Part shown: positions 34,411 to 44,495 of the stretch, piece after piece | Layout: each line of letters begins with the position of its first letter | Position numbering within the stretch: position 1 is the stretch's first letter | Source of the DNA: Flavobacteriaceae bacterium | GTDB lineage: Bacteria > Bacteroidota > Bacteroidia > Flavobacteriales > Weeksellaceae | Direction of reading: 5' to 3' | Assembly: GCA_018260565.1 (NCBI GenBank) | Contig: JAGLAZ010000006.1 | Span: 28,089 to 92,088, forward strand | Length of the DNA: 64,000 nt | The notes under the pieces: model-generated | What the model was told of the DNA's origin: nothing | Seen by the model: only the letters and a program-made list of their open reading frames with translations | Databases searched by the model: none | Position numbers and translations under genes: made by a program

Positions 34411-35310
34411 TTAATTATTTTCACCTTTCCACTTGCCGTGTTTGCTTTCTGAATATGTTTTTAAGCTAATATCAATATTTGGTGCGGAATGAGTAAGAGC
34501 TCCAGCGGAAATATAGTCTACTCCAGTAGAGGCAACTTGTGCTAAAACATCCTCGGTTATTCCACCAGATGCTTCGGTTTCAGCAGATTCTCCAATTAAT
34601 TGTACGGCCTTAGCCATTAATTCTAGTGACATATTATCTAGCATAATTCTATCTGCACCGGCAATAATAGCTTCTTGTACTTCCGCTAAATTTCTTGTTT
34701 CTACTTCAATTTTAATAGTAAGCTGATGTGATTCTCTATATTTCTTAGCTAAATCTACAGCCTTGGAAATCCCTCCTGAATAATCGATATGATTATCTTT
34801 AAGCATAATCATATCAAATAATCCATAGCGATGATTTTCGGCACCTCCAATTTTTACCGCCCATTTTTCTAACATTCTGAATCCCGGCGTAGTTTTTCGC
34901 GTATCTAGCAGTTGACATTTAGTACCTAATAGCCGTGAATTCCATCTGTGTGCAAGTGTAGCAATACCGCACATCCTTTGCATCGTATTTAGGATAAGAC
35001 GCTCTCCGCTGAGAAGCGCCCGTGTGTCGGCTTCTAAATATGCGATTATTTCACCCTTTTTGCATACTTGTCCATCTTTTTTTATCCAAAAAATATGGCT
35101 TAATGGGTCTAGGTGTTTTAGTACTAAATCTGCAAAATCCTGACCTGCTAAGATGCAGTTTTCTTTAATTAATAGAACAGATCGAGCTGAAATTCCATCC
35201 GGTATTACGGCTAAAGTGGAATGGTCTCCTGATCCTATATCTTCATCTAAGGCTAATTGAATAAAAGTCTCTAATTTCTCTTTAGTTACATAATCAGGAA
35301 ACTTATTCAT
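34411..35310 (-). CDS. nadC: Nicotinate-nucleotide pyrophosphorylase (quinolinate phosphoribosyltransferase)
   Basis: 299 residues. DEDIGSGDHST is at the N-terminal dimer region. The Arg-rich quinolinate site is seen in LNTMQRMCGIATLA and LDTRKTTPGFRMLEKWAVKIGGAENHR, with DMIMLKDNH and IKIEVETRNLAEV in the barrel. The enzyme turns quinolinate and PRPP into nicotinate mononucleotide, the third step of de novo NAD synthesis. It overlaps nadB by eight bases. nadA, normally the middle step, is not in the window. Confidence 0.95.
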   Translation of the reverse strand: MNKFPDYVTKEKLETFIQLALDEDIGSGDHSTLAVIPDGISARSVLLIKENCILAGQDFADLVLKHLDPLSHIFWIKKDGQVCKKGEIIAYLEADTRALLSGERLILNTMQRMCGIATLAHRWNSRLLGTKCQLLDTRKTTPGFRMLEKWAVKIGGAENHRYGLFDMIMLKDNHIDYSGGISKAVDLAKKYRESHQLTIKIEVETRNLAEVQEAIIAGADRIMLDNMSLELMAKAVQLIGESAETEASGGITEDVLAQVASTGVDYISAGALTHSAPNIDISLKTYSESKHGKWKGENN

Positions 35311-36889
35311 GGCTTTTTTCTAAGGATTTATTGTAAAAAGAACCTTTATTTTTTTTCATCCGGATGCTGTCTTTAATAATTAAATACGATACCTCTACCA
35401 GATTCCGCAATTCTATAAGATCAGAACTTAGCTTAGCAGTGGTGTAAAGTTCTTTCACTGCGTCATAAATGTCTTGTTGTTTCTTTTTTGCTAATGCCAA
35501 ACGCTCATCTGTACGCACGATACTTACCAAGTCACTCATGAGCTCTTGTAACTGTTTACGAAAGTAGGTAAGAATAATTTTCTCCTCCATTACACGCAAC
35601 CCATCATCTTCCCAGTCTGGAATATTTGAAAACAATTGTGAATCAAATTCACCATTTTTCAGCAATTCTGTGCTTTTCTCTGAAGCACGATGCCCAAACA
35701 CTAAACCTTCCAATAAACTGTTAGAGGCTAAACGATTGGCGCCATGCAGACCACTATTGGTGCACTCACCAATAGCAAATAGATTTATTACTGAAGTTTG
35801 GCCATAGGGATTACAGCTTATACCGCCCATAAAATAGTGACAGGCTGGTACCACAGGAATGTATTCCTGCATAGGATCTATACCTTCTTTTTGGCATTTT
35901 GCATAGATGTTGGGAAAGTGTTCTTTAAATTTTTGGGGATCCATATGGGTGCAATCTAGGCAGACAAATTCCAAACCGTGGATTTTCATTTCATTATCAA
36001 TCGCTCTTGCTACTATATCTCTACTAGCCATTTCTTCCCTGGGATCATAGGATTTCATAAATCTCTCACCATTGGGCAGACGAAGGATTGCGCCATCTCC
36101 TCGGACAGCTTCTGAAATAAGAAATAGCATCCCATCTTTTCTGGAATATAAGGCCGTAGGATGGAACTGGATATACTGCATATTACTGGTAAGAGCTCCA
36201 GCACGGTGACCAAAAGCGATACCATCCCCAGTAGCGATAAGAGGGTTGGTAGTATTTTTATATACCTGTCCAGCTCCACCTGTTGCTATCATGGTTATTT
36301 TAGAAGCGTAGGTCTCTACTTTACCAGTTTTGGTATTAAAGACATAGGCACCGTAGGCAGTGATAGGTCCTGCTGGAAACTTTTTAGGACGAAGTTGATG
36401 CTCGGTAATCAAGTCTATCACATAATGATGGTCTAAGGTGGTAATATTAGGCAGCTTATCTAAGTATTGAAGAAGCGCGCGCTCAATTTCAAAACCGGTA
36501 ATATCTTTATGGTGGACAATTCGGTTTGCTGTGTGGCCCCCTTCTCTGCCAAGTCTAAAAAGACCATCGTCATTTTTATCAAAATTAGCTCCCCAATATT
36601 GTAGTTCTCGAAAGCGTTCTGGTCCTTCTGTGATTACTATACGGACGATATTCTCATCATTTTCTCCATCTCCAGCTTTCAGCGTATCTTGTATGTGGGC
36701 CTCTAAATTATCTTTTTCAAAATCTGTAACTACGGCGAGTCCACCTTGGGCATATTTGGTATTACTTTCGTCCTCATCGGCTTTAGTAACAATTATTATA
36801 TTTGCTTCCGGAGAGGCTTCAGCTACTTTAATTGCATATGTAAGACCGGAGATCCCGGATCCTATTATTAGAATATCTGATACGATCAT
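35303..36889 (-). CDS. nadB: L-aspartate oxidase
   Basis: 528 residues. The FAD-binding start ILIIGSGISGLTYAIKVAE leads into NTKYAQGGLAVV and EGGHTANRIVHHKDITG, the substrate and flavin contacts of this fumarate-reductase-like family. CHYFMGGI and GECTNSGLHGANRLASNSLLEGLVFG follow. A helical C-terminal domain carries the Arg in SIVRTDERL. It oxidises aspartate to iminoaspartate, the first step of NAD synthesis, passing electrons to oxygen or fumarate. Translationally coupled to nadC. Confidence 0.96.
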   Translation of the reverse strand: MIVSDILIIGSGISGLTYAIKVAEASPEANIIIVTKADEDESNTKYAQGGLAVVTDFEKDNLEAHIQDTLKAGDGENDENIVRIVITEGPERFRELQYWGANFDKNDDGLFRLGREGGHTANRIVHHKDITGFEIERALLQYLDKLPNITTLDHHYVIDLITEHQLRPKKFPAGPITAYGAYVFNTKTGKVETYASKITMIATGGAGQVYKNTTNPLIATGDGIAFGHRAGALTSNMQYIQFHPTALYSRKDGMLFLISEAVRGDGAILRLPNGERFMKSYDPREEMASRDIVARAIDNEMKIHGLEFVCLDCTHMDPQKFKEHFPNIYAKCQKEGIDPMQEYIPVVPACHYFMGGISCNPYGQTSVINLFAIGECTNSGLHGANRLASNSLLEGLVFGHRASEKSTELLKNGEFDSQLFSNIPDWEDDGLRVMEEKIILTYFRKQLQELMSDLVSIVRTDERLALAKKKQQDIYDAVKELYTTAKLSSDLIELRNLVEVSYLIIKDSIRMKKNKGSFYNKSLEKSHE

Positions 36890-36993
36890 GTGTGAAATTT
36901 ACAGAAAAACAAATTAAGTAAAGGAATATTTAACCACCATCCTTTTCTAAAGTTAAAAATAAGGTTATAGGTTTTTGATTGGATGTATGACTA

Positions 36994-37467
36994 TCATTTT
37001 TCCACATACCCAATGTCTGGAAGTAGATAAGGCTCACGAGAGGCCCGCACAGCAAGGATATCGCAGCGCTCATTTTCTGGGTGTCCTGCATGGCCTTTGA
37101 TCCAATGAAATTGAGGATTATATTTTTTCATTAATGGGAGGAAACGTTTCCATAAATCAGGATTTTTAACATTTTTCCATCCTCGAGCTTCCCAGTTGTG
37201 TAGCCAAGACTTTAGTACGGCATCAGCAACATATTTACTATCCGTATAGATGTGAACCTCCTTAGGAATTATTTTAATTTTTTCCAATGCTGATATAACG
37301 GCTAAAAGTTCCATCCTATTATTGGTGGTTTTAGCATATCCTTCGGCTACTTCTTTTTCCTTATCCGTTCCTCTGATTCGCATGAGAGCTGCATATCCAC
37401 CGGGCCCAGGATTGCCACTACAGGCGCCATCGGTGAAAATATCTATGATTAGCTCCGAATTATCCAT
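36994..37467 (-). CDS. rnhA: Ribonuclease HI
   Basis: 157 residues with the DEDD active site complete: Asp13 (IFTDGACSGNPGPGG), Glu53 (TNNRMELLAV), Asp76 (IYTDSKYV) and Asp136 (ENERCD), plus the His126 loop KGHAGHP. It cuts the RNA strand of RNA-DNA hybrids, removing R-loops and primers. The start codon shares a base with the dnaB stop, so it is probably translated with the helicase from a replication-linked message. Confidence 0.95.
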   Translation of the reverse strand: MDNSELIIDIFTDGACSGNPGPGGYAALMRIRGTDKEKEVAEGYAKTTNNRMELLAVISALEKIKIIPKEVHIYTDSKYVADAVLKSWLHNWEARGWKNVKNPDLWKRFLPLMKKYNPQFHWIKGHAGHPENERCDILAVRASREPYLLPDIGYVEK

Positions 37468-39080
37468 TAATGGAAAATATCATCTATATCTATTCCTGGA
37501 GTGGTGTTGGATCCTGAATCATTATCATTATTCATGCTGGAGCCTGAAATTCGAGGATCCGGGGACATATCAAAGGCATCAGCAGGGTTTGGTATATTGA
37601 TATTTCGAATGGGGAGGTCTGGAGTAGCAAAAGGATTGGGTGTACCGCCGCCTCCGAAATAGGTATTTGTTTCTAGATTGTCAAATTTAGCCAATTCATT
37701 AAAGAAGGCTAGGCGAACGGGTCCTGTAGATCCATTTCTATGCTTAGCTATTATGAGCTCTGCTTGATTTTCCGTACTGGTTTCCATTCCTGGAGGATCA
37801 TTATCCCATGCTGTTTGATCATAATAGGAAGGCCGGTAAATGAAACTTACAATATCTGCATCTTGCTCTATAGCACCAGATTCCCGTAAATCCGACAATT
37901 GGGGACGCTTAATGGATCGTGCTTCTACGGAGCGAGAGAGCTGCGATAATGCTATGATAGGCACATTAAGCTCTTTTGCTACGGCTTTTAGCGTTCGTGA
38001 AATGGTAGAAATTTCTTGCTCTCTGTTTCCGGAAGATTTCTGTCCGTTGTTCGCAGTCATTAATTGAAGGTAGTCTACCATAATAATCTTTACGTCATGC
38101 TGCATCACCAGTCTTCTGCATTTAGCCCTGAAATCATATACTGAAAGAGAGGGTGTTTCATCTATATAAAGAGGAGCTTTCTGTAGTGCTACCGTTTTGC
38201 TGGCCAAAATTTTCCATTCCGTATCGGTAAGATTTCCTTTCCGCAGAGTATCAGATTTTATGCCTGTTTCGGAAGATATTAATCTGGTTATCAACTGCAT
38301 AGCGCTCATTTCTAATGAAAAAACGGCGGTAGGGAGACTATAATCAATACACATATTCCTGGCCATGGTAAGAAGGAATGCCGTTTTACCCATAGCAGGG
38401 CGCGCTGCAATGATGATTAAATCGGAATTCTGCCATCCGCCGGTAAGCTCATCCAGTTTATGGAAACCGGTAGGAACGCCACTTACACCTTCTTGTTTAC
38501 TAATCATCCCGATTCTTTCGATGGCATCTTGCACGAGATTGTCGGAGGTGAGGAATCCTTTTTTAAGGGTTTTATTGGTGATGTCGAAAAACTCCCGTTC
38601 GCTTTTGTCTAATAATTCAAATACATCGGCGCTCTGTTTATAACTCTCATCGATAACATTAACAGAAATATTTATTAGCTGCCTTAAGATATATTTTTCA
38701 ATAATAATTCGAGAGTGGTACTCGCTGTGGGCAGAACTACTTACAAGTAAGGAAAGATCTATAATATATTGCTCACCACCTGCTTTACTGAGATTTTCTT
38801 GACTTTTAAGTGCCTGTATTACAGTTATAATATCGATAGGATCTCCTTTTTCTTGAAGGTGAACCATTGCCGCATAGATTACTTGATGTTTTGGGTCATA
38901 AAAGAGTTCTGGGAATAGCAGTTCGTACAAATCGCTGGATGTAGAACTATCAATTAAGATACTTCCAAGGACCAATTGCTCCATATCTACTGCGTTGGGC
39001 GGTATTTTCCCATCAGAGATATTGAGGCTCGCTACATCTTTTATAATTTTTAAATCTAAAGGTTTTTCTCGTTGAAGCAT
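37467..39080 (-). CDS. dnaB: Replicative DNA helicase DnaB
   Basis: 537 residues. An N-terminal DnaG-interacting domain (PPNAVDMEQLVLGSIL, about 28-130) and linker precede the RecA-like motor, with Walker A ARPAMGKTAF, VFSLEMSAMQLITRL, IMVDYLQLM as Walker B, and LSQLSRSVEARSIKRPQLSDLRESGAIEQDAD as the arginine finger region. The C-terminal tail of about 60 residues is Asn-, Pro- and Gly-rich with a DIDDIFH end, which is likely disordered. It unwinds DNA at the replication fork. A TACTTTTG box ends four bases before the ATG, implying a leaderless message. Confidence 0.96.
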   Translation of the reverse strand: MLQREKPLDLKIIKDVASLNISDGKIPPNAVDMEQLVLGSILIDSSTSSDLYELLFPELFYDPKHQVIYAAMVHLQEKGDPIDIITVIQALKSQENLSKAGGEQYIIDLSLLVSSSAHSEYHSRIIIEKYILRQLINISVNVIDESYKQSADVFELLDKSEREFFDITNKTLKKGFLTSDNLVQDAIERIGMISKQEGVSGVPTGFHKLDELTGGWQNSDLIIIAARPAMGKTAFLLTMARNMCIDYSLPTAVFSLEMSAMQLITRLISSETGIKSDTLRKGNLTDTEWKILASKTVALQKAPLYIDETPSLSVYDFRAKCRRLVMQHDVKIIMVDYLQLMTANNGQKSSGNREQEISTISRTLKAVAKELNVPIIALSQLSRSVEARSIKRPQLSDLRESGAIEQDADIVSFIYRPSYYDQTAWDNDPPGMETSTENQAELIIAKHRNGSTGPVRLAFFNELAKFDNLETNTYFGGGGTPNPFATPDLPIRNINIPNPADAFDMSPDPRISGSSMNNDNDSGSNTTPGIDIDDIFH

Positions 39081-39084
39081 TTAG

Positions 39085-39092
39085 CAAAAGTA
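39085..39092 (-). promoter_or_regulatory. -7 promoter box for dnaB-rnhA
   Basis: TACTTTTG on the minus strand; only CTAA lies between it and the dnaB ATG. Confidence 0.5.
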
Positions 39093-39390
39093 ATTCTTAT
39101 CTTAAAAAGAGAGTAAATATGGGGTTAACTTCTAAGTTTTGTGGAGAAATTTTATAAACGCTTATAAAAAATTTAATCCGTAATTGTAAAAGAACATTTA
39201 AAAATTATTTTAACTTGGCTATAATTCTACCCCGAAATCCTTAATTAAATTATCGCAAAACTAGTTGGTTTGAACAAAGCAAGAACTTATAATAAAAATA
39301 GTAAAGTGGAGTGTTTTAAATATAGAATTATTATTTTTTAAGTTAAGTAGGATTGATATTTTATTAAATAAATTTAACTTCCATTAAAAA
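39093..39390. other. AT-rich intergenic region without a gene
   Basis: About 300 bases between the dnaB promoter box and the DUF5689 gene's terminator. I see no open frame of note, no tRNA-like cloverleaf, no long repeat and no clear -7 box. Its size and low GC would suit an upstream regulatory or spacer region for dnaB. Confidence 0.5.
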
Positions 39391-39422
39391 AAATGGCGAA
39401 AGGATTGCTCCCATCGCCATTT
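39391..39422 (-). terminator. Rho-independent terminator of the TonB receptor-DUF5689 operon
   Basis: AAATGGCGA and TCGCCATTT form a nine-pair stem, followed on the minus strand by a long T-run. It lies 19 bases past the stop at 39441. Confidence 0.85.
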
Positions 39423-39440
39423 AAAATCCGTTAGAAATAA

Positions 39441-41510
39441 TTAAGAACCTTTCACAAAAATATTATCCAGCTGCCATGTAGCGGCCGCAGTGGTGGTAGA
39501 AATATATTTGAAGGCGATTCTTATCTTTTTGTTTTTATAAGAGTTTAAGGATAGTGCCCCAGACTTTGTCCATGTATTGAAGGCTGCAGAATTGGTATCC
39601 AAAGTTGGCTGCAATGCAACCCATGAGGTGGTAGCTGGATCGCCGGTATAATTTTCCGTAACGAAAACCTGAAGCGGTGCCCCATCGTTTTTAACATCTG
39701 ATTCAAAACTAAGGATAAAATTATTGCCATTGGTAAGCAGTATCTCTTTGCTTATTAAATAATCTTCATTTTCCATAGGACCTCCTGTGTAACCATTCAT
39801 TACTACAGAAGGAGCAGGGTTTCCATAGGTTTGGAATGACCAGGTAGCCGTGCCTTTCTTGCTTACAACTATCCAATCAGGTGATAGTGAAGTTCCATCA
39901 AACCTTTCTGCAAAAATCCTCTGTGGAGGGATACTTCCATCGCATCGTGGGTTATCCAGATCGGCACCTACTGCATTTGGTATGGCTATCATATTTGTAT
40001 TGTTGTATTTAATGACAATACCAATAACATCACCTTTTCCGGCATCAATTTCATTGCCTGCAAAAGTTGCAAACTTAGAGGTTGCCATGCTTATCGTTTT
40101 CCCTTGACAATCCTCAATGGTTCGCATAGTCATATTGGGAGCGCTAGATCCTGTTAGTGCGAATGTTTTAGCAAACAAAATATTATTGGTATCAAATTCT
40201 GAAATTGCAAATTGTACTGATGGTATTCTTACGAGACGTCCTAAGTCATTATTACTAATATCTCCGATGTTCCTTATGGTAGGATTAAGATTAGAGAAAC
40301 CAAGATCTTCATCGAAAATATATTTATAAATATCTTTTTGCTCTACTTGTCCAATAAATCCGTTATAGGGAACTCCTAACTGAAGCTCTCCAAAGGATGA
40401 ACCGATGTACAGCCCGTCCGTTTTAATATAAATTGTTTTACCTACTTTAAACCTTGCATCTTGGTATAGGTTAGTTTTGTTAACCTTAAAACCAATACCC
40501 CCTGTTTCGTCCTCTGCGTAAAATAGCTTGTAAAAATTTCCTGTTTCGTCATTAGCCGTAATAATTACCTTAATATATTTCCCATTAGGCAATAGGGTAT
40601 AATTTCCTCCAGTTGCTAGAGATTTTAATTGCGCTACTGTAAGTAATTGTGCATTTGCAGGATTAAAACCACATGGATCACTTGCTATACCATCCAGACG
40701 AGGGAATTTAGTAAAATTAACATCTTCTTTTCTGTTAATAAGGAGTTGGTATGTGCTGCTGAATTTAGAGTAAATTGCCACAATGCTACCATTTCCTGAA
40801 GGCAAACGGTCATTAGCAAAAGATGCATAGCCACTGTTTCTTACAACACGAGTGGTAACATTGGTAGTAGGATCTACAATCATTTTATCTACTGAAACTC
40901 CAGCATCCGCATAGGTGCTACAAAGGTTTCTTGCCTCGAATTCCGCATTATTTACTTGAATAAGTGCTCCTAAAAGATCATTGCTGGCTGTATTCATATC
41001 TGCAAGAGTCATCACTTTAGGAGTGATGTTTACTTTAGGACTACACGAACGAAGGATATAATTCTTTACTTGATTCTCCGGAATACGCAACGTGGTGCCA
41101 CTACCAGGAAGACCAAGCTGAGGTGCACCGCCATATTGACCCATTGCCAAACCTTTTACTTTTACATAAATTTTTGATCCTTGGGGAAACTTGGTATAGG
41201 TATTCACCATATCCACAGAGATTGCAAGACCTTGGGTAGGATTAGTGGGTGCATCCTGCACATAAATAGTTTTATAAATGTTTCCCGTTTCATCTGTGCT
41301 TCCTACATAAGCTTCAATGATTTTATCCTCCGTAATAGCAGTATTAAGAGGCATCATTTTAAGATCTTTTAGACTGAGGTTTGGCGTGAGCTCTCCACAC
41401 TCATAATTAGCTAGTGCAGGCGTGTTGTACACATCATCATGGACACATGAAACAATGCCCAATGCCATTACAAGACTGAGAAAAAGTGTTTTTATAGTAA
41501 AATTTTGCAT
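39441..41510 (-). CDS. DUF5689 surface lipoprotein with C-terminal jelly-roll-like domain
   Basis: 689 residues. A lipoprotein signal (LVMALGIVSC, lipobox Cys near residue 22) implies an outer-membrane or surface-anchored protein. Two DUF5689 modules follow (about 45-265 and 280-510), each with an ETGNIYKTIYVQD or ETGNFYKLFYAED core reminiscent of OB-fold/nuclease-accessory domains. A C-terminal domain (about 525-689, FAERFDGTSLSPDWIVVSKKGTATWSF) resembles the choice-of-anchor J/MAM jelly roll. The gene lies 13 bases after the TonB receptor, in an operon-like arrangement, and opposite the secreted nuclease. It may capture or process substrate for the receptor; this is inference. Confidence 0.88.
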   Translation of the reverse strand: MQNFTIKTLFLSLVMALGIVSCVHDDVYNTPALANYECGELTPNLSLKDLKMMPLNTAITEDKIIEAYVGSTDETGNIYKTIYVQDAPTNPTQGLAISVDMVNTYTKFPQGSKIYVKVKGLAMGQYGGAPQLGLPGSGTTLRIPENQVKNYILRSCSPKVNITPKVMTLADMNTASNDLLGALIQVNNAEFEARNLCSTYADAGVSVDKMIVDPTTNVTTRVVRNSGYASFANDRLPSGNGSIVAIYSKFSSTYQLLINRKEDVNFTKFPRLDGIASDPCGFNPANAQLLTVAQLKSLATGGNYTLLPNGKYIKVIITANDETGNFYKLFYAEDETGGIGFKVNKTNLYQDARFKVGKTIYIKTDGLYIGSSFGELQLGVPYNGFIGQVEQKDIYKYIFDEDLGFSNLNPTIRNIGDISNNDLGRLVRIPSVQFAISEFDTNNILFAKTFALTGSSAPNMTMRTIEDCQGKTISMATSKFATFAGNEIDAGKGDVIGIVIKYNNTNMIAIPNAVGADLDNPRCDGSIPPQRIFAERFDGTSLSPDWIVVSKKGTATWSFQTYGNPAPSVVMNGYTGGPMENEDYLISKEILLTNGNNFILSFESDVKNDGAPLQVFVTENYTGDPATTSWVALQPTLDTNSAAFNTWTKSGALSLNSYKNKKIRIAFKYISTTTAAATWQLDNIFVKGS

Positions 41511-41523
41511 GATAGTGTTCTTA

Positions 41524-44352
41524 TTAGAATCTTAAATAAACATTGGCGAAAAAAGTGCGACCTCTGTCATACCAGAGTTTAGGGCCAAATAGGGGCATTT
41601 CTCTTTTGATATCTTGTGCAGCTTCCAGATAGTTAGATTTTCTACCTTGCTCATAGCCGCCAGTCACATAATTTCTATTGTTCAGGATATTATTTACAGA
41701 AACACTTATTCCCATCCTGTATTTACCAATGAGAAAAGATTTTCCAGCATTCGCATTTAACATATACTGTCCATCAAACTTTTTCTGTTCCAGTAATTTG
41801 GTGTAAAAAGCGGGATCTAGACTTTCGTAAGAGTCCCCGGTAGTAGAGTTCACAATGAATCCTTTTGTTCTATTAATGGATGCTACATCTAGATAATTGT
41901 CATCTAAATAGTTTGCAGAGGCTCCTAGCCACCAAAATTTTGGGCTGTTGTACCGTAGGCCTACAGAATAAGCTTGTTGTGGAGTTCCAGCAACACGTAC
42001 ATCTTTCATTTGCGCCTCACCTAATCTTTGGAAACCTTTAGCGTAAAGATTAGAGTCTACGCTAATGTAGTTTTTAGGATTATTTTGGTATGTATATTCG
42101 CCATAACTTCCTGCCAAAAATGCACTAAGGCTTGGTAAAAGTTTTATTTCAGCACCTAGCTCTATTCCTGCGTATCTCTTTTCGGTATTTGCTAGTATTT
42201 CCGCTACAAAATCTTCCCTTGCAGAGGTAGAAGAAGTGTATCCAGCGGCATTATCTAATACAAATCCTTCAGCGAAATACCGGGATATTTCGGTGGCATT
42301 TTTTATTTCAGTGTAGTATGCTGTAAGTCTTAATTTTAATGTCTGCCCTCTAGAAATAAAACTTAAATCATTAGCATTAATTATTTGATTTTTTAGATCA
42401 GGAGTTTGGAAATCATTTACCCTAGGATTAATATAAATCTCATTTAAGGTAGGAGAAAGACTAAATAAAGTTCCATTATATACTAAGAATTCCTTTCCGG
42501 TAATTTTATATATTATTCTAGCCTTTAACCCAGAATCAAAAGAAGAAAAGACAGAGCTCTTGCCTTTGGAATTCTGTGGGTAAAAATGGTTGCGGAATTT
42601 CCCGTCCCGCTGCGATTCATTGTATCCACCTAAGGCAGAAACTGTAACATTCCACTTAGGCAAATCTATCTCTGAAACAGCATTAAAGGTATAAGCTTGG
42701 CGTAATAAATCATAAGAATATGCAACACGATCACCCTTATAGGCTCTATCTGTTTTGGCATCAAGGTCATAACTTTGATCACTTCCAAATGCATCTCTAT
42801 TATAAGCAAATTTAGCTCCTAGTAAATCTTCTACGCGGCGATAGTTATCCGATACTAAGTTTTGATAACTGAAATTAAGGTTGAGTTTCCAATTGCTTTT
42901 TAATTTGGTATCAAAATGAGATACATAATTAAATGTTTTATCATCATTTACATCTGCCACCACTGTGTAAACTGCGCCTCTATCTTTGCCATCCATTGTA
43001 GTTTGGTTTAGGATATTGGCTTGGTATAAAGCTTCCCAATCAATTTGAGAAACTTTAGGATTTGATTTCCATTCCTCTACTAAGGCGTTGTATTGTGGTA
43101 ATAAGCTATTGTTCAACTCGGATATACTATTAACATTGTTTTGAAACAAGAAATAGCTGGGCATTTTTCTGTAGTAAGTAGGATGCGGATCTGCGGCATG
43201 AAACCAATCTAAACGGGTTCGAGCATCACTACCCGTTTGATAAGAAAGAGTATTTATCCAGTTACTCGTTTTTCCCAGTTTATTGGTTAAGGTAAGCTGA
43301 AATAAAGGTTCGTGGGTTTTTCTAATACGGCTGTTTCTTTTCTCCCCGTCTTGATACCCCCAATAGGAGTTATAATTTTTCCCCATTAGAGCATAAGCTT
43401 CTTCCGTATTGGGGCTGTTGGTAGAGCGGTACGTAGGTGCACCTAAAGCAGAAAAATTTATGCTAAACCGATCGGAAAAGCGTTTCTCAATGGCTCCAAA
43501 ATAGGCATAAGAGTCTTGATACATACCATCAATAACTCCACCCTCTGCCCATCTTCTGCTACCAGAAAGTGTCAAAGCCCACCCATTTTTCATCATTCCG
43601 GTGGAGTGTGTTAGCATGGTTCGATGATAGTAACTTCTATTGGTATAAGAATAGGCTAATGAGGTTCCTTTGCGGAAGTTACTTGCACGTGTATTATAAT
43701 ATACTACGCCCCCAAGATTTCCAAATGCGTATTCCGAAGGATTAATATTGTCTTGAGATTCCATGGGATATCGTGTAATATCATTTAGGCCACCCCAATT
43801 GCTAAATTCTAGTCTTCCGTTATCATTTTTTGACATAGAAACACCATTAAATAGGACATCTTCATATCTATTATCAATCCCTCTTGGACGAAACCAATAT
43901 CCTCCTAATTCAAATGCGGCAGCATTTTGAAAGGCGTCACGGCCAGCACTTAACAAGCCAACAGTGGGCTGCATATTGCTTCCATCATCATCACTCATTG
44001 CATCATCTACTACCATGACACCCGTATCTGTAGAAGCTATGGAATAGTTTAGCTGAACAACTCCTAAATCCACCTTTTTTTGTCCATCATTAATAACAAC
44101 ATCCAATACCTTAGTTTCGAAATTGGTTCGTTGAATAATAAATTTATAGGCTCCCGGTTTTAAATCTACAAATTGAAAATATCCTATTTTATCAGATTTT
44201 TCCGTATGGCCATCTGTCTCATTTAAGATATCTATATTTTCTAGCGCTTTAGCTTGGGCATCTTGAACATACCCGAAAACTGTAGTTTGCGCATAATACA
44301 TACTTGCAGTAGATAGGCTAATAAGTGCAGCCAGGCGAATGTATTTCAGCAT
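41524..44352 (-). CDS. TonB-dependent receptor with CarboxypepD-like N-terminal domain
   Basis: About 942 residues from the ATG at 44352. A signal peptide (ending SMYYA) is followed by a carboxypeptidase regulatory-like domain (about 22-105, TTVFGYVQDAQAKALENIDIL), a plug region including QNAAAFELGGYWFRPRGIDNRYEDVLFNGVSM, and a long beta barrel ending in FFANVYLRF with the aromatic last residue. It is a TonB receptor for large or scarce nutrients. The substrate is not shown by sequence; the adjacent DUF5689 lipoprotein and nuclease suggest nucleic acid or a breakdown product. A longer reading from GTG 44382 is excluded by the promoter box there. Confidence 0.9.
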   Translation of the reverse strand: MLKYIRLAALISLSTASMYYAQTTVFGYVQDAQAKALENIDILNETDGHTEKSDKIGYFQFVDLKPGAYKFIIQRTNFETKVLDVVINDGQKKVDLGVVQLNYSIASTDTGVMVVDDAMSDDDGSNMQPTVGLLSAGRDAFQNAAAFELGGYWFRPRGIDNRYEDVLFNGVSMSKNDNGRLEFSNWGGLNDITRYPMESQDNINPSEYAFGNLGGVVYYNTRASNFRKGTSLAYSYTNRSYYHRTMLTHSTGMMKNGWALTLSGSRRWAEGGVIDGMYQDSYAYFGAIEKRFSDRFSINFSALGAPTYRSTNSPNTEEAYALMGKNYNSYWGYQDGEKRNSRIRKTHEPLFQLTLTNKLGKTSNWINTLSYQTGSDARTRLDWFHAADPHPTYYRKMPSYFLFQNNVNSISELNNSLLPQYNALVEEWKSNPKVSQIDWEALYQANILNQTTMDGKDRGAVYTVVADVNDDKTFNYVSHFDTKLKSNWKLNLNFSYQNLVSDNYRRVEDLLGAKFAYNRDAFGSDQSYDLDAKTDRAYKGDRVAYSYDLLRQAYTFNAVSEIDLPKWNVTVSALGGYNESQRDGKFRNHFYPQNSKGKSSVFSSFDSGLKARIIYKITGKEFLVYNGTLFSLSPTLNEIYINPRVNDFQTPDLKNQIINANDLSFISRGQTLKLRLTAYYTEIKNATEISRYFAEGFVLDNAAGYTSSTSAREDFVAEILANTEKRYAGIELGAEIKLLPSLSAFLAGSYGEYTYQNNPKNYISVDSNLYAKGFQRLGEAQMKDVRVAGTPQQAYSVGLRYNSPKFWWLGASANYLDDNYLDVASINRTKGFIVNSTTGDSYESLDPAFYTKLLEQKKFDGQYMLNANAGKSFLIGKYRMGISVSVNNILNNRNYVTGGYEQGRKSNYLEAAQDIKREMPLFGPKLWYDRGRTFFANVYLRF

Positions 44353-44381
44353 TTTAATATTTATTAACAAAAAATAGATCA

Positions 44382-44389
44382 CAAATGTA
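44382..44389 (-). promoter_or_regulatory. -7 promoter box for the TonB receptor operon
   Basis: TACATTTG on the minus strand, 29 bases before the ATG at 44352. It overlaps the upstream GTG at 44382. Confidence 0.5.
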
Positions 44390-44483
44390 GCATTATTATC
44401 ATAATAATATTTTTCCTTTTACTCTTAAATGCGAGTATCTTAATATGAATATTTCTTAACATTCTAGTTTTTATCAAAACTTT

Positions 44484-44491
44484 TACATTTG
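44484..44491 (+). promoter_or_regulatory. -7 promoter box for the secreted nuclease
   Basis: TACATTTG, identical to the divergent box of the receptor operon. Four bases (TTAG) separate it from the ATG at 44496. Confidence 0.5.
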
Positions 44492-44495
44492 TTAG

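Noticed and set aside
36531..36917. 128-codon open frame antisense to nadB
   Set aside because: It mirrors a well-conserved gene on the other strand. The translation is Ser/Pro-rich with no recognisable motif, as expected for a shadow frame.
39214..39229. TTGGCTATAATTCTAC as a second sigma-54 promoter
   Set aside because: The -12 half lacks TTGC, and no gene starts downstream on that strand for many kilobases.
39081..39440. Possible tRNA or small gene in the 360-base gap after dnaB
   Set aside because: No cloverleaf, TTCGA-type T-loop or CCA end, and no open frame with a start signal.
44353..44382. Longer TonB receptor from a GTG at 44382
   Set aside because: The codon overlaps the TACATTTG promoter box, and the ATG at 44352 gives a proper signal peptide.
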